Shown piece by piece: positions 16,088-24,952 of a DNA stretch of 64,000 bases. The stretch covers positions 163,207 to 227,206 of the forward strand of contig NZ_JBDZDV010000005.1 in NCBI RefSeq assembly GCF_040544485.1, written 5' to 3'. The position numbers and the translations under genes are program-made. Origin of the DNA: Lacicoccus halitifaciens. GTDB lineage: Bacteria > Bacillota > Bacilli > Staphylococcales > Salinicoccaceae. Below the pieces are notes generated by a model. The model did no database searches and was not told the DNA's origin. It worked only from the letters and a program-made list of their open reading frames with translations. Each line of letters starts with the position of its first letter. Position 1 is the stretch's first letter.

Positions 16088-17347
16088 ATGAAGAAGTTCA
16101 TTAACGCGAACATATACGGTGACACCGGGTCAACGGAGATTCTGGTTGAGGACGGGAAGTTTTCAGCCGTCGGCACGGACCTCGGTGATGCCGATGAAGT
16201 GATCGACCTTGAAGGGAAGCTCGTCCTCCCGCCGTATGTCGATCCGCACCTGCATCTCGATTACATCTTCTCCGGCCTCGGCGAAGGGAATGCCAACGTC
16301 TCAGGCACACTTTTCGAAGGCATCCAGCGCTGGAGCGACAATAAAAAGACGCTGACCGAGGAAAAGGTGCGTGAGCGGGCACTCGAGGGCATCCGCAAGG
16401 AAGTGAGCCACGGGGTCCAGTATATCCGCACACATGTCGATGTGACGGATCCGGAACTGACCGGCATGAAGGCACTCCTCAAATTGCGTGAGGAATTGAA
16501 GGACAGCGTGACGCTGCAGCTCGTCGCATTCCCGCAGGAAGGGTTCTTCAGATATGAAGGCGGCGAAGAACTGGTGAGGAAAGCGCTCGATATGGGGGCG
16601 GACGTCGTCGGCGGCATCCCGCATTTCGAGATTTCGTATGAACACGGGGTGGAGTCGCTCAGGCGCATCGTCGACCTCGCACTGGAATATGATGTGATGA
16701 TCGACATCCACTGTGATGAAAACGACGACCCGAACAGCAGGTTTTTGGAAGTGCTGAACGCACTCGTCATGGAGAAGGAGTACGGCGAAAAGACGACCGC
16801 GAGCCATACATGCTCCTTCGGTGCAGTCGAGAATTCCTATGCGAATAAAATGATGGGACTCTTCAAGGCATCGAAGATCAACTTCATCTCCTGTCCGACT
16901 GAAAACGCCCATCTGCAGGGGCGCGGCGACAACTATCCGAAGCGCCGGGGCCTGACGCGTGTGAAGGAACTGCTTGAAAACGGCAATACCGTGGCTTTCG
17001 CACAGGATTCCATCGCAGACTACTGGTACCCGCTCGGCAACGGCAATATGATGAACATACTCGACAACGGCATCCACCTCGCGCATTATACGCACATCGA
17101 TGAAATCAACAAGGCGCTCGATCTCATCACCTTCAATGGTGCTGCCGTCATGCGGATTGATGAAGACTACGGCGGCTACGGCATAGAAGCCGGAAAACCC
17201 GCGAACTTCATCGTGCTCGATGCACATGATGCATATGAAGCGGTTCGTGAACGCGCCGAAGTGCTCGCATCCGTCCGCAGCGGCGAATATATCTTCAAGC
17301 GCGAAGTACGCAAGAATGAAATCGAGAATGAATTCCTGAAAGGCTGA
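16088..17347 (+). CDS. codA: Cytosine deaminase-type amidohydrolase
   Basis: The 419-residue product belongs to the metal-dependent amidohydrolases that deaminate cytosine or related bases to uracil and ammonia. Visible metal and substrate motifs are H-L-H at residues 54-56, 'THVDVTDPEL' about residue 120, 'DIHCDENDDPNSR' about 200, 'SHTCSFG' about 240 and 'QDSIADYWYPLGNGNM' about 305. The start ATG at 16088 follows AAAAGGAG by 8 bases; the much longer open frame upstream is non-coding. No permease lies beside it, so it may serve internal salvage or import through another locus. Substrates such as isoguanine or creatinine-like compounds are possible in the wider family. Confidence 0.88.
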   Translation: MKKFINANIYGDTGSTEILVEDGKFSAVGTDLGDADEVIDLEGKLVLPPYVDPHLHLDYIFSGLGEGNANVSGTLFEGIQRWSDNKKTLTEEKVRERALEGIRKEVSHGVQYIRTHVDVTDPELTGMKALLKLREELKDSVTLQLVAFPQEGFFRYEGGEELVRKALDMGADVVGGIPHFEISYEHGVESLRRIVDLALEYDVMIDIHCDENDDPNSRFLEVLNALVMEKEYGEKTTASHTCSFGAVENSYANKMMGLFKASKINFISCPTENAHLQGRGDNYPKRRGLTRVKELLENGNTVAFAQDSIADYWYPLGNGNMMNILDNGIHLAHYTHIDEINKALDLITFNGAAVMRIDEDYGGYGIEAGKPANFIVLDAHDAYEAVRERAEVLASVRSGEYIFKREVRKNEIENEFLKG

Positions 17348-17350
17348 TGA

Positions 17351-17380
17351 AGAGCCCCGCACCCTGTGCGGGGCTTTTTC
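17351..17380 (+). terminator. Terminator of codA
   Basis: AGCCCCGCAC and GTGCGGGGCT flank CCT, then five T follow. Confidence 0.92.
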
Positions 17381-17456
17381 ATATGAACAGGATGTTTAAT
17401 TTTTACATATCCGGCAAGAGGAATAACAGCCAATATTATATGTAAGGAGAATGTAA

Positions 17457-18869
17457 ATGGAACTTTCACCCGATGTCGTCGGGTTCAGTTTACTGATCCT
17501 TGGCATACTGCTCCTGATCGGTAAATGGATCCGTGTGTTCACCCCGTTTCTGCAGAATTATTTCGTACCAAGCTCGCTGATCGCCGGGGCCGTCGGTCTG
17601 CTGCTCGGCCCGGAGATCCTCGGACGGCTCGGCGTCAATCTCTTTGATGAGGGCGGTCTGTTTCCCCAGGTGATGATTGACGTATGGGACACTCTTCCCG
17701 GCATGCTGATCAACGTCATCTTTGCCTCGCTGTTTTTGGGCATGACGTTCCCTAAATTGAAGGATGCGTGGGATATCGCAGGTCCTCAGATCACCTTTGC
17801 ACATTTCCTGTCATGGGGCCAGTATGTGGTCGGCATCACGCTGGCACTGCTTGTACTTACACCCTTCTTCGGCATGAACCCGGCAGCCGGTGCGCTGCTT
17901 GAGATCAGCTTCGTCGGCGGACACGGGACTGCCGCCGGCCTCTCCGATACATTCGCATCAGTCGGGTTCGAGGAAGGGCTTGACCTTGCCATCGGCCTTG
18001 CGACGGTCAGCCTCATCGTCGGCGTGATGCTCAGTGTCGCACTGCTCAACTGGGCAGCCCGTAAAGGCGAGACTGAAATACTCAAAAATCCTGAAGACAT
18101 AGATGAAGACAGGAAGAAGGTCCTCTTCTCGAAGGAGGAACAGCAGGAGGAACCGGCGGGCAGGCAGACGACGCGCTCTGAATTCATAGAGACGCTCACC
18201 GTCCATTTCGGATACATCGCGCTCGCCATTGCGATCGGCTATGCGCTGCTGCAGGGTCTGATATGGATCGAGGAACAGTTATGGATCGATCAGATTGAGA
18301 TTTTCACCCATCTGCCGCTCTTCCCGCTCGCAATGGTCGGTGCCGTCCTTGTGCAGCTGTTCCTGAACAATTTCGTAAAATACAACGTCGTCGACCGCGG
18401 CGTCATCAACCGCATCCAGGGGCTGGCACTCGATATGCTGATCGCTTCAGCCATCGCCACGCTCTCACTTGCGGTCATCGGGGACTACCTGGTTCCTTTC
18501 ATCCTGCTGAGTCTTGCAGGTATCGGATGGTCGGTCTTTTCATTCCTCGTCGTCGCACCGCGCATCATGCCGGACTACTGGTTTGAGCGTGCCATCGGCG
18601 ACTTCGGGCAGGGCATGGGGCTCAGTGCCGCAGGCCTGCTCATGATCAAGCTTGCGGACCCGGACGACGAGTCCCCTGCAAAGGAAGGCTTCAGCTATAA
18701 GCAGCTCTTCCTCGACCTCATCGTCGGCGGCGGTATCGTGACAGCCGCATCCGTCCCGCTCATCGTGGCGATCGGGCCGGTGCCGATGCTGATCATCACC
18801 GCCATCATCACGCTCGGCTGGCTGCTGCTCGGCCGCTACCAGTTCAAGAAGAAAAAAGCTGAAAACTGA
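17457..18869 (+). CDS. gltS: Sodium/glutamate symporter, GltS family
   Basis: The 470-residue product has about twelve membrane segments and the GltS pattern: 'LLLIGKWIRVFTPFLQNYFVPSSLIAG' at the start, a central acidic and basic cytoplasmic loop (residues about 205-245), and duplicated 'GGHGTAAGLSDTF' and 'FGQGMGLSAAGLLM' glycine-rich re-entrant motifs near residues 155 and 385. It imports glutamate driven by sodium, which suits a salt-living host where glutamate is also an osmolyte. AAGGAG precedes the ATG. It is a single gene with a strong terminator shared with the SDR gene opposite. Confidence 0.92.
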   Translation: MELSPDVVGFSLLILGILLLIGKWIRVFTPFLQNYFVPSSLIAGAVGLLLGPEILGRLGVNLFDEGGLFPQVMIDVWDTLPGMLINVIFASLFLGMTFPKLKDAWDIAGPQITFAHFLSWGQYVVGITLALLVLTPFFGMNPAAGALLEISFVGGHGTAAGLSDTFASVGFEEGLDLAIGLATVSLIVGVMLSVALLNWAARKGETEILKNPEDIDEDRKKVLFSKEEQQEEPAGRQTTRSEFIETLTVHFGYIALAIAIGYALLQGLIWIEEQLWIDQIEIFTHLPLFPLAMVGAVLVQLFLNNFVKYNVVDRGVINRIQGLALDMLIASAIATLSLAVIGDYLVPFILLSLAGIGWSVFSFLVVAPRIMPDYWFERAIGDFGQGMGLSAAGLLMIKLADPDDESPAKEGFSYKQLFLDLIVGGGIVTAASVPLIVAIGPVPMLIITAIITLGWLLLGRYQFKKKKAEN

Positions 18870-18876
18870 TCATAAA

Positions 18877-18910
18877 AAAGCATCCCGGACAAAATTGTCC
18901 GGGATGCTTT
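18877..18910. terminator. Bidirectional terminator between gltS and the SDR gene
   Basis: Sixteen-base perfect arms (AAAGCATCCCGGACAA and its complement) lie around AA between convergent genes, with A/T runs at both ends. Confidence 0.92.
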
Positions 18911-18917
18911 CGTTATA

Positions 18918-19811
18918 TTATAAGTCGATCGGAATGCCTCCGGTGACGCCGTAAATCTGGCCTGTGATATAGCTTGCTTCGTCTGAAGCGAGCAGTACAT
19001 AAACAGGTGCCAGTTCAACCGGCTGTCCGGCGCGTCCGAGCGGCGTCGACTGGCCGAACTCGGGGATCGCACCTTCCGGCTGGCCGTTGTCCATCTGGAG
19101 CGGCGTCCAGATCGGGCCCGGCGCGACGCCGTTCACGCGCACGCCTTTTTCTGCAAAGTACTTGGACCATGACACCGTGAAGTTCGCCACAGCGCCATTC
19201 GTCGCCGCATAATCCATCATCGTCTCACTCGGGTCATAAGTGTTGACCGATGCGGTCGTGACGATCGCACTGCCCGGCTTCAGATGTTTTTCAGCAGCCT
19301 TCACTGATTCGAACATGCTGATGACATTCACTTTGAATGTATCCTCGACCTGCTTGATCGAGATGTCGGACAGTTCAGTCTGTGCAATCTGCTGAGCTGC
19401 GTTCAGTACAAGGATATCCAAAGCACCGAACGCTGCGACCGTCTTCTCGACGATTTCTGTTGCCGCACCTTCATCACGCAGGTCATACGGCAGAAGCAGC
19501 GCCTGTCTGCCCTCTTTTTCAATCAGTGCCTTCACTTCTTCAGCGTCCTCTTCTTCACCCGGCAGGTAGTGGATGGCGACGTTTGCACCTTCCCTTGCAT
19601 AGGCGATCGCCGCTGCACGGCCGATGCCGGAGTCCCCGCCGGTGACGAGGGCATTACGGCCTTCGAGACGGCCATGTCCCTTATAGGATTCCTCGCCGCA
19701 GTCCGGCTTCGGATCCATCCTGTTCTGCAGGGCCGGTGTATCCTGCTCCTGATCCGGGAACTTGTCCGTATGGAACATTTCGCGTGGATCGTTCAAATTA
19801 GACTTTCCCAT
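18918..19811 (-). CDS. General-stress short-chain dehydrogenase (YdaD/YhdF type), catalytic Lys replaced
   Basis: The 297-residue product has the long N-terminal extension typical of the GSP39-like SDRs ('PREMFHTDKFPDQEQDTPALQ') and a Rossmann fold with TGGDSGIGR (about residues 57-65). The active-site tyrosine is Tyr201, but the usual Y-x-x-x-K lysine is Asn205 (codon AAT, plus-strand 19197-19199), so the catalytic tetrad is incomplete. The C-terminus 'ITGQIYGVTGGIPIDL' is normal for the family. ATG 19811 is chosen over TTG 19814 for 9-base spacing from AGGAG. A sigma-B-type promoter at 19882-19907 predicts induction by stress. It may be a low-activity or non-catalytic family member; a sequencing error at one base is the alternative. 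Confidence 0.9.
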   Translation of the reverse strand: MGKSNLNDPREMFHTDKFPDQEQDTPALQNRMDPKPDCGEESYKGHGRLEGRNALVTGGDSGIGRAAAIAYAREGANVAIHYLPGEEEDAEEVKALIEKEGRQALLLPYDLRDEGAATEIVEKTVAAFGALDILVLNAAQQIAQTELSDISIKQVEDTFKVNVISMFESVKAAEKHLKPGSAIVTTASVNTYDPSETMMDYAATNGAVANFTVSWSKYFAEKGVRVNGVAPGPIWTPLQMDNGQPEGAIPEFGQSTPLGRAGQPVELAPVYVLLASDEASYITGQIYGVTGGIPIDL

Positions 19812-19881
19812 CAAACTTCACTCCTGTTTCAATTTTTTATTTTATTAATGATTTGATTGACTTGTTTTCACATGATTATAA

Positions 19882-19907
19882 ATACCCGCTGGGCGCGCCG
19901 AATAAAC
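19882..19907 (-). promoter_or_regulatory. Sigma-B-like promoter for the stress SDR gene
   Basis: On the minus strand GTTTAT, 14 bases and GGGTAT match the sigma-B consensus at 11 of 12 positions. The gene start at 19811 is 71 bases downstream, and homologues of this SDR are known sigma-B targets in Bacillus. Confidence 0.75.
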
Positions 19908-19988
19908 ACTGTGCGGATTTGTTGAACCGGTGGGGCTGAATGGATAACATATTATATGAAGATAAATGATCACAAAGGAGCGAGATGA

Positions 19989-20663
19989 ATGAATGTACTT
20001 GTCATCGGGGCGAACGGCCAGATCGGCCGGCTCCTCACACGTAAACTGAAAGACCATGCGGCACATGATGTGCTCGCGGGCGTGCGCAAGGAAGAACAGA
20101 AGCAGGCCTATGAAAACGAGGGCATCAAATCACGCTTCATCGACCTCGAAGGTTCCATCGAGGACATGGAAAAAGCGATGGAGGGTGTCACTGCCGTCGT
20201 CTTCGCAGCCGGCTCCGGCGGCCACACCGGTGCGGATAAGACGATGATGGTCGACCTCGACGGCGCGGTCAAATCGATCGAAGCCGCCAAAAATGCGGGC
20301 GTCAAACGCTACGTCATGGTGAGCGCCATCAATGCCGATGACCGCGAATACTGGTCCTACAATATGGAGGGAAACGGCATCGGCGGCTACTACTTTGCAG
20401 CGAAATACTACGCCGATGTGTGGCTTGAAAATTCAGGGCTGGACTACACCATCATCCGCCCGACCCTGCTCGTGAACGAGCCGGGTATAGGGAAGGTCGA
20501 GGCCACTGCCCATCTGCGTCAGGAAGGCAAAAAACTCGAAATTCCAAGGGAGGATGTGGCGAACCTGATCGTCGCCTCCCTCGACCATGACAATGCGATC
20601 GGCAAATCGTTCGACGCCAACCAGGGCGGCATCGATGTGGATGAAGCGGTGAAAAATCTATAA
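19989..20663 (+). CDS. NAD(P)-binding atypical SDR (YhfK/YwnB-like)
   Basis: The 224-residue product starts directly with the NAD(P)-binding motif GANGQIG (residues 7-13) and continues with 'VVFAAGSGGHTGADKT' and 'YVMVSAINADDREYW', the pattern of atypical or extended SDR proteins related to NmrA and YhfK. The catalytic Tyr-x3-Lys is present as 'YYFAAKYYADVWLENSG'. The substrate is unknown; relatives are called nucleotide-sugar epimerase-like or oxidoreductase without proof. AAAGGAG precedes the ATG. A GTTGAA-N15-GGATAA element upstream on the plus strand is a weak sigma-B resemblance that I do not rely on. Single gene with its own terminator. Confidence 0.85.
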   Translation: MNVLVIGANGQIGRLLTRKLKDHAAHDVLAGVRKEEQKQAYENEGIKSRFIDLEGSIEDMEKAMEGVTAVVFAAGSGGHTGADKTMMVDLDGAVKSIEAAKNAGVKRYVMVSAINADDREYWSYNMEGNGIGGYYFAAKYYADVWLENSGLDYTIIRPTLLVNEPGIGKVEATAHLRQEGKKLEIPREDVANLIVASLDHDNAIGKSFDANQGGIDVDEAVKNL

Positions 20664-20678
20664 CAGGACCAAAAATGA

Positions 20679-20709
20679 CGGGAGGCCTTTTGAAGCCTCC
20701 CGGTTTTTA
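20679..20709 (+). terminator. Terminator of the atypical SDR gene
   Basis: CGGGAGGC and GCCTCCCG flank a short loop, followed by five T. Confidence 0.9.
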
Positions 20710-20718
20710 TTGCAAAAA

Positions 20719-20751
20719 TAAAAAAAGACCGGAGACGTGAATCTCCGGTCA
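20719..20751 (-). terminator. Terminator of the abgB-abgT operon
   Basis: GACCGGAGA and TCTCCGGTC arms, read on the minus strand, lead into a run of seven T, 16 bases past the abgT stop. Confidence 0.9.
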
Positions 20752-20766
20752 TCTGATTGTATGCAG

Positions 20767-22290
20767 TTATCTTGATGCTTCGAGGTAAGTTCCGACGCCC
20801 GGACCGTACGGCAGACCCGTGTAGAACCAGATCGCCAGCATGATGATCCATGTGATCAGGAACGCAAGGGAATACGGCAGCATCAGGGAAATGTATGTCC
20901 CGATGCTCGCATTCTTGTCATAGCGCTGCATGAACGCAAGGATGATGACCATGTACGGGAAGAGCGGCGTGATGATGTTCACGGACGAGTCCCCGATACG
21001 GTATGCCATCTGTGTGAATGCCGGATGGTAGCCGAGCTGCATGAACATCGGCACGAATATCGGCGCTTCGATCGCCCACTTGGCCGATCCTGAAGTGATC
21101 AGGAAGTTCAGTAGTGACGTGAACAGGATGTATGCGACGATCAGGCCGAAACCTGTGAATTCGATATCCTGAAGGAATTCGGCACCGTTGACCGCGATCC
21201 ATGTCCCGAGGTTCGACCAGTTGAAGTACGCGATGAACTGCGCAATCGCGAAGACAAGCACGATATAACCCGCCATATCCTTGATGGATTCCGTCATGTA
21301 GTAAGTCATGTCCTTGCCGGATTTGATTTTCCCGGTGACGATACCGAAGGCAAGGCCGATGATGACGAAGAAGATCAGGATGATCGGTACGATGCCGTCT
21401 ATGAACGGCGACGGTATGATCGTGCCGCCTTCACCCGTGAGCGGGCTGTTCGGCATCATGAGCACCGCAACGATGATCGCCCAGTACAAAAGACCTGCTA
21501 CGATTGCCGTGATGAAACCTTTTTTCGCATTCGGCAGTTCCTCCGTGTTTTCACTTTCCACAGCGCCGCCTGTGTACTCGCCGAGCCTTGGCTCTATGAA
21601 TTTCGTGGTGATCAATCCACCGACGATCGTCAGGACGAATACGGAAGCGATGTTGAAGAACCAGTTGTCCACCGGCGTGACCACGAATGACTCATCGATG
21701 ATCTGTGCCGCTTCCGTCGAGATGCCGGCAAGCAGTGCGTCGGTCCCCGCAATGAACAGGTTCGCCGTGAACCCGGCGCCTGCACCGGCGAAGCCGGCCG
21801 CAAGACCTGCAAGCGGGTGCCTGCCGATCTTATAGAATACGAGGGCGCCGAGCGGCGGCACGATGACCGCTGCCGCGTCCGATGCGATGTTGCCGAGGAT
21901 ACCGACAAATACAAGCGTGTATGTAATCAGGAACGGCGGTGATTTCAAAATCGTCTTGCGGATCGCGTAGTCGAGCAATCCGACTTTTTCAGCCAGACCG
22001 ATACCGAGCATCATCGCCAGCACAAGGCCGAGCGGTGCGAATCCTGTAAAGTTCTCAAGCATCGATGTCAGCATGAACTGCAGGCCTTCACCCGTCAGGA
22101 GGCTCCGGATATCGAGCTCCTCCCCTGTACCCGGGTGGATGACCGAGGCGCCCGCCATGCTGAAGATGGCGGACAGGACGATGATGAGGGCTGCAAGCAT
22201 GATGAACAGTACAAATGGATCCGGCAGTTTATTACCGACCCTTTCTATCACGTCGAGCGCTTTTCCAAAAAAGCCTTTCTTCTTTTCCAT
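20767..22290 (-). CDS. abgT: AbgT-family transporter
   Basis: The 507-residue product has about eleven membrane segments and AbgT-family hallmarks: 'VGNKLPDPFVLFIMLA' near the start, 'LGNIASDAAAVIVPPLGALVF' near 130-150, 'GLAAGFAGAGAGFTANLFIAGTD' near 165, and 'TSGSAKWAIEAPIFVPMF' near 415. E. coli AbgT imports p-aminobenzoyl-glutamate, while others export sulfonamides. AGGTGACC supplies the ribosome site. It lies 35 bases downstream of the M20 amidohydrolase gene (22326-23756), so transporter and hydrolase act together, most simply to take up and cleave an aminoacyl- or p-aminobenzoyl-glutamate type compound. Substrate is inferred from context. Confidence 0.9.
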   Translation of the reverse strand: MEKKKGFFGKALDVIERVGNKLPDPFVLFIMLAALIIVLSAIFSMAGASVIHPGTGEELDIRSLLTGEGLQFMLTSMLENFTGFAPLGLVLAMMLGIGLAEKVGLLDYAIRKTILKSPPFLITYTLVFVGILGNIASDAAAVIVPPLGALVFYKIGRHPLAGLAAGFAGAGAGFTANLFIAGTDALLAGISTEAAQIIDESFVVTPVDNWFFNIASVFVLTIVGGLITTKFIEPRLGEYTGGAVESENTEELPNAKKGFITAIVAGLLYWAIIVAVLMMPNSPLTGEGGTIIPSPFIDGIVPIILIFFVIIGLAFGIVTGKIKSGKDMTYYMTESIKDMAGYIVLVFAIAQFIAYFNWSNLGTWIAVNGAEFLQDIEFTGFGLIVAYILFTSLLNFLITSGSAKWAIEAPIFVPMFMQLGYHPAFTQMAYRIGDSSVNIITPLFPYMVIILAFMQRYDKNASIGTYISLMLPYSLAFLITWIIMLAIWFYTGLPYGPGVGTYLEASR

Positions 22291-22325
22291 AGGTCACCTC
22301 TTTATTCTAATATTTGATTTTTATA

Positions 22326-23756
22326 TCATTCGGCGCTCAAAGGCGACGGTTTGACCTCTTCAGGTATCGGATTGATGTATTCGTGTTTCGACCTGAAATC
22401 TTCAAATTCCGCTTTGACCTGCTGCAGTTCCTCTTCGGACGTCATCAGGCGGAGGCCCGTCTGTGCCATGACCTGTGCTGCGCGCAGTGTGCCGCGGTGT
22501 GCGAAATCGCTCAGCCCCTGGGACGTCATCTGCCATGAATGCAGTGCCGTGCCGAGTGCTGCAGTGGCTGATGTCAGCTGTGCGGTCGGAACGACCCAGC
22601 TCACGTCACCGACATCCGTCGAGCCAGGCAGGAGTCCTGCCTCACCTTTGTACGTCGAGATGGACTCTGCAACATATTTCCCTTCAAAATCCGAGCCGTC
22701 GCCCCTGTAGCCGAATGCGACCAGCGGGTCGAGGTAGTTCTTCTGCTCCGTCTCAGGGAGCGTCTCCCAAATCTGCTTTGCGAATGCTATTTCGTCCTCA
22801 GTTGCCTTACCGGCGCCGACTTCCACGAACTCGTCGTAAAGCAGCGCTTCAAGGCTGCGGTTCGGCACATAGTTCGAGCAGCCCTTATCGAACTTCACCG
22901 TGACTTCCGTCTCGGTCATGAGGGCGGCGCCTTCAGCAATTTTGACGATGCGCTTGTAGATCTCATCGACCTGGTCCGTGCGTGGTGCGCGGATCAGATA
23001 CAGCACTTCCGCATTCGCCTGCACGACGTTCGGGGAATAGCCGCCCGTATTCGTCACGGCATAATGCATACGCGCTTCAGGAATGACATGCTCACGCAGG
23101 TAGTTCACACCCGAGTTCATCAGTTCCACCGCGTCGAGTGCGCTTCTGCCGAGGTGCGGGCTTGAGGCCGCATGCGCCGACTTGCCCTTGAACTGGAAGT
23201 AGACCTGATAGTTTGCGAGCGTCGAGTTGCTGATGATTGCGTTGACCGGTGACGGATGCCATGACAATGCAGCGTCCACCCCGTCGAATACGCCTTCGCG
23301 CACCATGAACGTCTTGCCCGAGCCGCCTTCCTCGCCCGGACAGCCGAAGAAAGTCACCGTGCCCGGCAGATTGTTTTCCTCAAGGTAGGCCTTGACTGCA
23401 CATGCGGCTGCGAAAGCACCCGTGCCGAGCAGATTGTGGCCGCAGCCGTGCCCGATATCGCGCTCCATCGGTTGGTAGGTCACTTCCCCCGGCTTCTGGC
23501 TCAATCCGGACAATGCATCAAACTCGCCTAAAAATCCGATTTCAGGCGCACCGGAGCCGAAAGTCGCCGTGAATGCGGTTTCGATATCTGCAACATTGCG
23601 CTCCACCTTAAAACCCTGCTTCTCACACTCTGCGGCGAGGTAGGCGGCTGAATCATATTCTTCAAACCGTGTTTCGGGATGATTGAATATGTATGCACTG
23701 ACCTCTCTGAAATAAGCTTCATGTTCCTTAAGATATGCGGCAATAAAATCCTGCAT
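22326..23756 (-). CDS. abgB: AbgB-like M20D amidohydrolase
   Basis: The 476-residue product is an M20 family peptidase or amidohydrolase. Metal-binding motifs are visible: 'GFLGEFDALSGLSQKPG' near 78-95, 'DIGHGCGHNLLGTGA' near 105-120, 'GCPGEEGGSGKTFMVREG' near 143-160, 'WHPSPVNA' near 170 and the lid domain 'KGKSAHAASSPHLGRSALDAVELMNSG' near 192-218. The general M20D pattern and the adjoining abgT make p-aminobenzoyl-glutamate or another N-acyl amino acid the likely substrate. GGGAGGAG precedes the ATG. The enzyme is cytoplasmic with no signal peptide. E. coli has AbgA and AbgB as a heterodimer; only one subunit is present here, so it may be a homodimer. Confidence 0.9.
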   Translation of the reverse strand: MQDFIAAYLKEHEAYFREVSAYIFNHPETRFEEYDSAAYLAAECEKQGFKVERNVADIETAFTATFGSGAPEIGFLGEFDALSGLSQKPGEVTYQPMERDIGHGCGHNLLGTGAFAAACAVKAYLEENNLPGTVTFFGCPGEEGGSGKTFMVREGVFDGVDAALSWHPSPVNAIISNSTLANYQVYFQFKGKSAHAASSPHLGRSALDAVELMNSGVNYLREHVIPEARMHYAVTNTGGYSPNVVQANAEVLYLIRAPRTDQVDEIYKRIVKIAEGAALMTETEVTVKFDKGCSNYVPNRSLEALLYDEFVEVGAGKATEDEIAFAKQIWETLPETEQKNYLDPLVAFGYRGDGSDFEGKYVAESISTYKGEAGLLPGSTDVGDVSWVVPTAQLTSATAALGTALHSWQMTSQGLSDFAHRGTLRAAQVMAQTGLRLMTSEEELQQVKAEFEDFRSKHEYINPIPEEVKPSPLSAE

Positions 23757-23938
23757 GAAACTCTCCTCCCTAATAATCTGAATAGTATGATATACAGTAT
23801 AAGGCTTTTCCGCTATGGAATGCCATACTTTGCTTTGAATTTCTCCTGATTTTGAACAGGTTTAAAAAGCTCCAGGATAGATTAAACCATCTCTTCCTTC
23901 CACTGTCAATAGAATTTTCAGTCATATATTCAATTAAT

Positions 23939-23989
23939 TTTGTCATTATGACAAATAAAGCAGTCAAAATGAATAGTTTATGTTACAAT
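23939..23989 (+). promoter_or_regulatory. Palindrome and extended -10 before the XRE gene
   Basis: TTTGTCATTATGACAAA (23939-23955) is a perfect 17-bp palindrome centred on one T. It lies 28 bases before an extended -10 (TG-T-TACAAT, -10 hexamer 23984-23989). Small XRE regulators usually bind such sites to control themselves. Confidence 0.55.
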
Positions 23990-24022
23990 TCAGGTGAACA
24001 TAAAAGCGAAGGGTGATTGAGC

Positions 24023-24226
24023 ATGAAAACCAGGTTGAAGGAGCTCCGGGCACGTGAGCGGCTGAACCAGACGGAACTTGCCAAACGCGTCAAAGTTTCA
24101 AGACAGACCATCAGTCTGATCGAGCGTGAGGAATATGTCCCCTCATTGCTCATCGCAAAACGCCTGTCGAGGATTTTCAAAGAGCCGATTGAGGAGATTT
24201 TTATTTTCGAAGAGGAGGAGTTATAG
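24023..24226 (+). CDS. Small XRE-family (Cro/CI) regulator
   Basis: The 67-residue product is a bare helix-turn-helix of the XRE family: 'LKELRARERLNQTELAKRV' then 'VSRQTISLIEREEYVPSLLIAKRLSRIF' and an acidic tail 'PIEEIFIFEEEEL'. This short form, close to YozG/YvaO-like regulators, typically precedes a membrane protein gene. ATG 24023 is preferred to TTG 24017 because the latter is only 3 bases from GAAGGG. The stop codon adjoins the ATG of the DUF3169 gene, so the two are translationally coupled. It probably binds the palindrome at 23939-23955. Confidence 0.92.
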   Translation: MKTRLKELRARERLNQTELAKRVKVSRQTISLIEREEYVPSLLIAKRLSRIFKEPIEEIFIFEEEEL

Positions 24227-24916
24227 ATGAAACGTATTTTAAGGATACTGATGTATGTCATATTGGGGTTTTTCACAGGGCTTGTGATCAGCATGTTTGC
24301 TTCCAGGAATGATGAGATTGATATGGCGGGAATTTATCAGGTGACGGGGATCGTGCTGCTTTTAATTGCGGTCATCCTGATTTTTGTGAGCGTCTATCTG
24401 CACAGGCAGCTCAATACGGTCTCGACGGATTATACGAAATATATGGATATGGATTCCTATGACGTTTACCGCTACAACAAATTCAACGACATCCAGGTCG
24501 TGGACACCCTGATGATGGTTCTCGCTCTGGTCTCGGTTTCGATTTTCATCATCCTTGAGGCGCATTTCCTGCTGATCCTCCTCGCCGTGACCGCTTTCCT
24601 AGTCACTCTCTGGCTCGCCGTCACGCACACCAGCCTCATCGGGCGCCTTTATCCGGACAGGAACTTACCGAAGCCGGGGGATAAGAAATATGCCGAGAAA
24701 CTGCTTGCGGCAAGCGACGAAGGCGAACGTCACATCATGCTGAACGGTTTATACAAAACCTACAGCCTGATCCAGGTGGGACTGATGATCGGGATCATGC
24801 TGATGATATTCTACTCCCTCCTCACCGGTGAATCCCAGATATTTTCAATCATTGTCGCCGGCGTGCTGCTGATCGTGGCACAATTGAAATACTCCATGGA
24901 AATCCGGGAGAAATAA
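24227..24916 (+). CDS. DUF3169-family membrane protein
   Basis: The 229-residue product has six predicted membrane segments arranged in three pairs (about residues 5-25, 38-58, 93-110, 112-132, 180-198 and 205-222). The gene order XRE regulator followed by DUF3169 is common in firmicutes, and the segment 'DVYRYNKFNDIQVVDTLMMV' fits that family. Function is unknown; because the pair resembles regulator-plus-membrane-effector cassettes, an envelope-stress or transport accessory role is possible. The ATG directly follows the XRE stop, with GAGGAGGAG as ribosome site inside the end of the XRE gene. Array C begins 37 bases after the stop. Confidence 0.8.
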   Translation: MKRILRILMYVILGFFTGLVISMFASRNDEIDMAGIYQVTGIVLLLIAVILIFVSVYLHRQLNTVSTDYTKYMDMDSYDVYRYNKFNDIQVVDTLMMVLALVSVSIFIILEAHFLLILLAVTAFLVTLWLAVTHTSLIGRLYPDRNLPKPGDKKYAEKLLAASDEGERHIMLNGLYKTYSLIQVGLMIGIMLMIFYSLLTGESQIFSIIVAGVLLIVAQLKYSMEIREK

Positions 24917-24952
24917 AGGGCCCTGTGCCTTTAAATGTGAGAATATGTGAAT

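Noticed and set aside
16301..17362. 353-residue antisense frame opposite codA
   Set aside because: Codon-bias shadow; codA motifs on the plus strand are complete.
23770..23967. 65-residue minus-strand frame upstream of abgB
   Set aside because: No ribosome site, atypical composition, and it overlaps the XRE promoter region.
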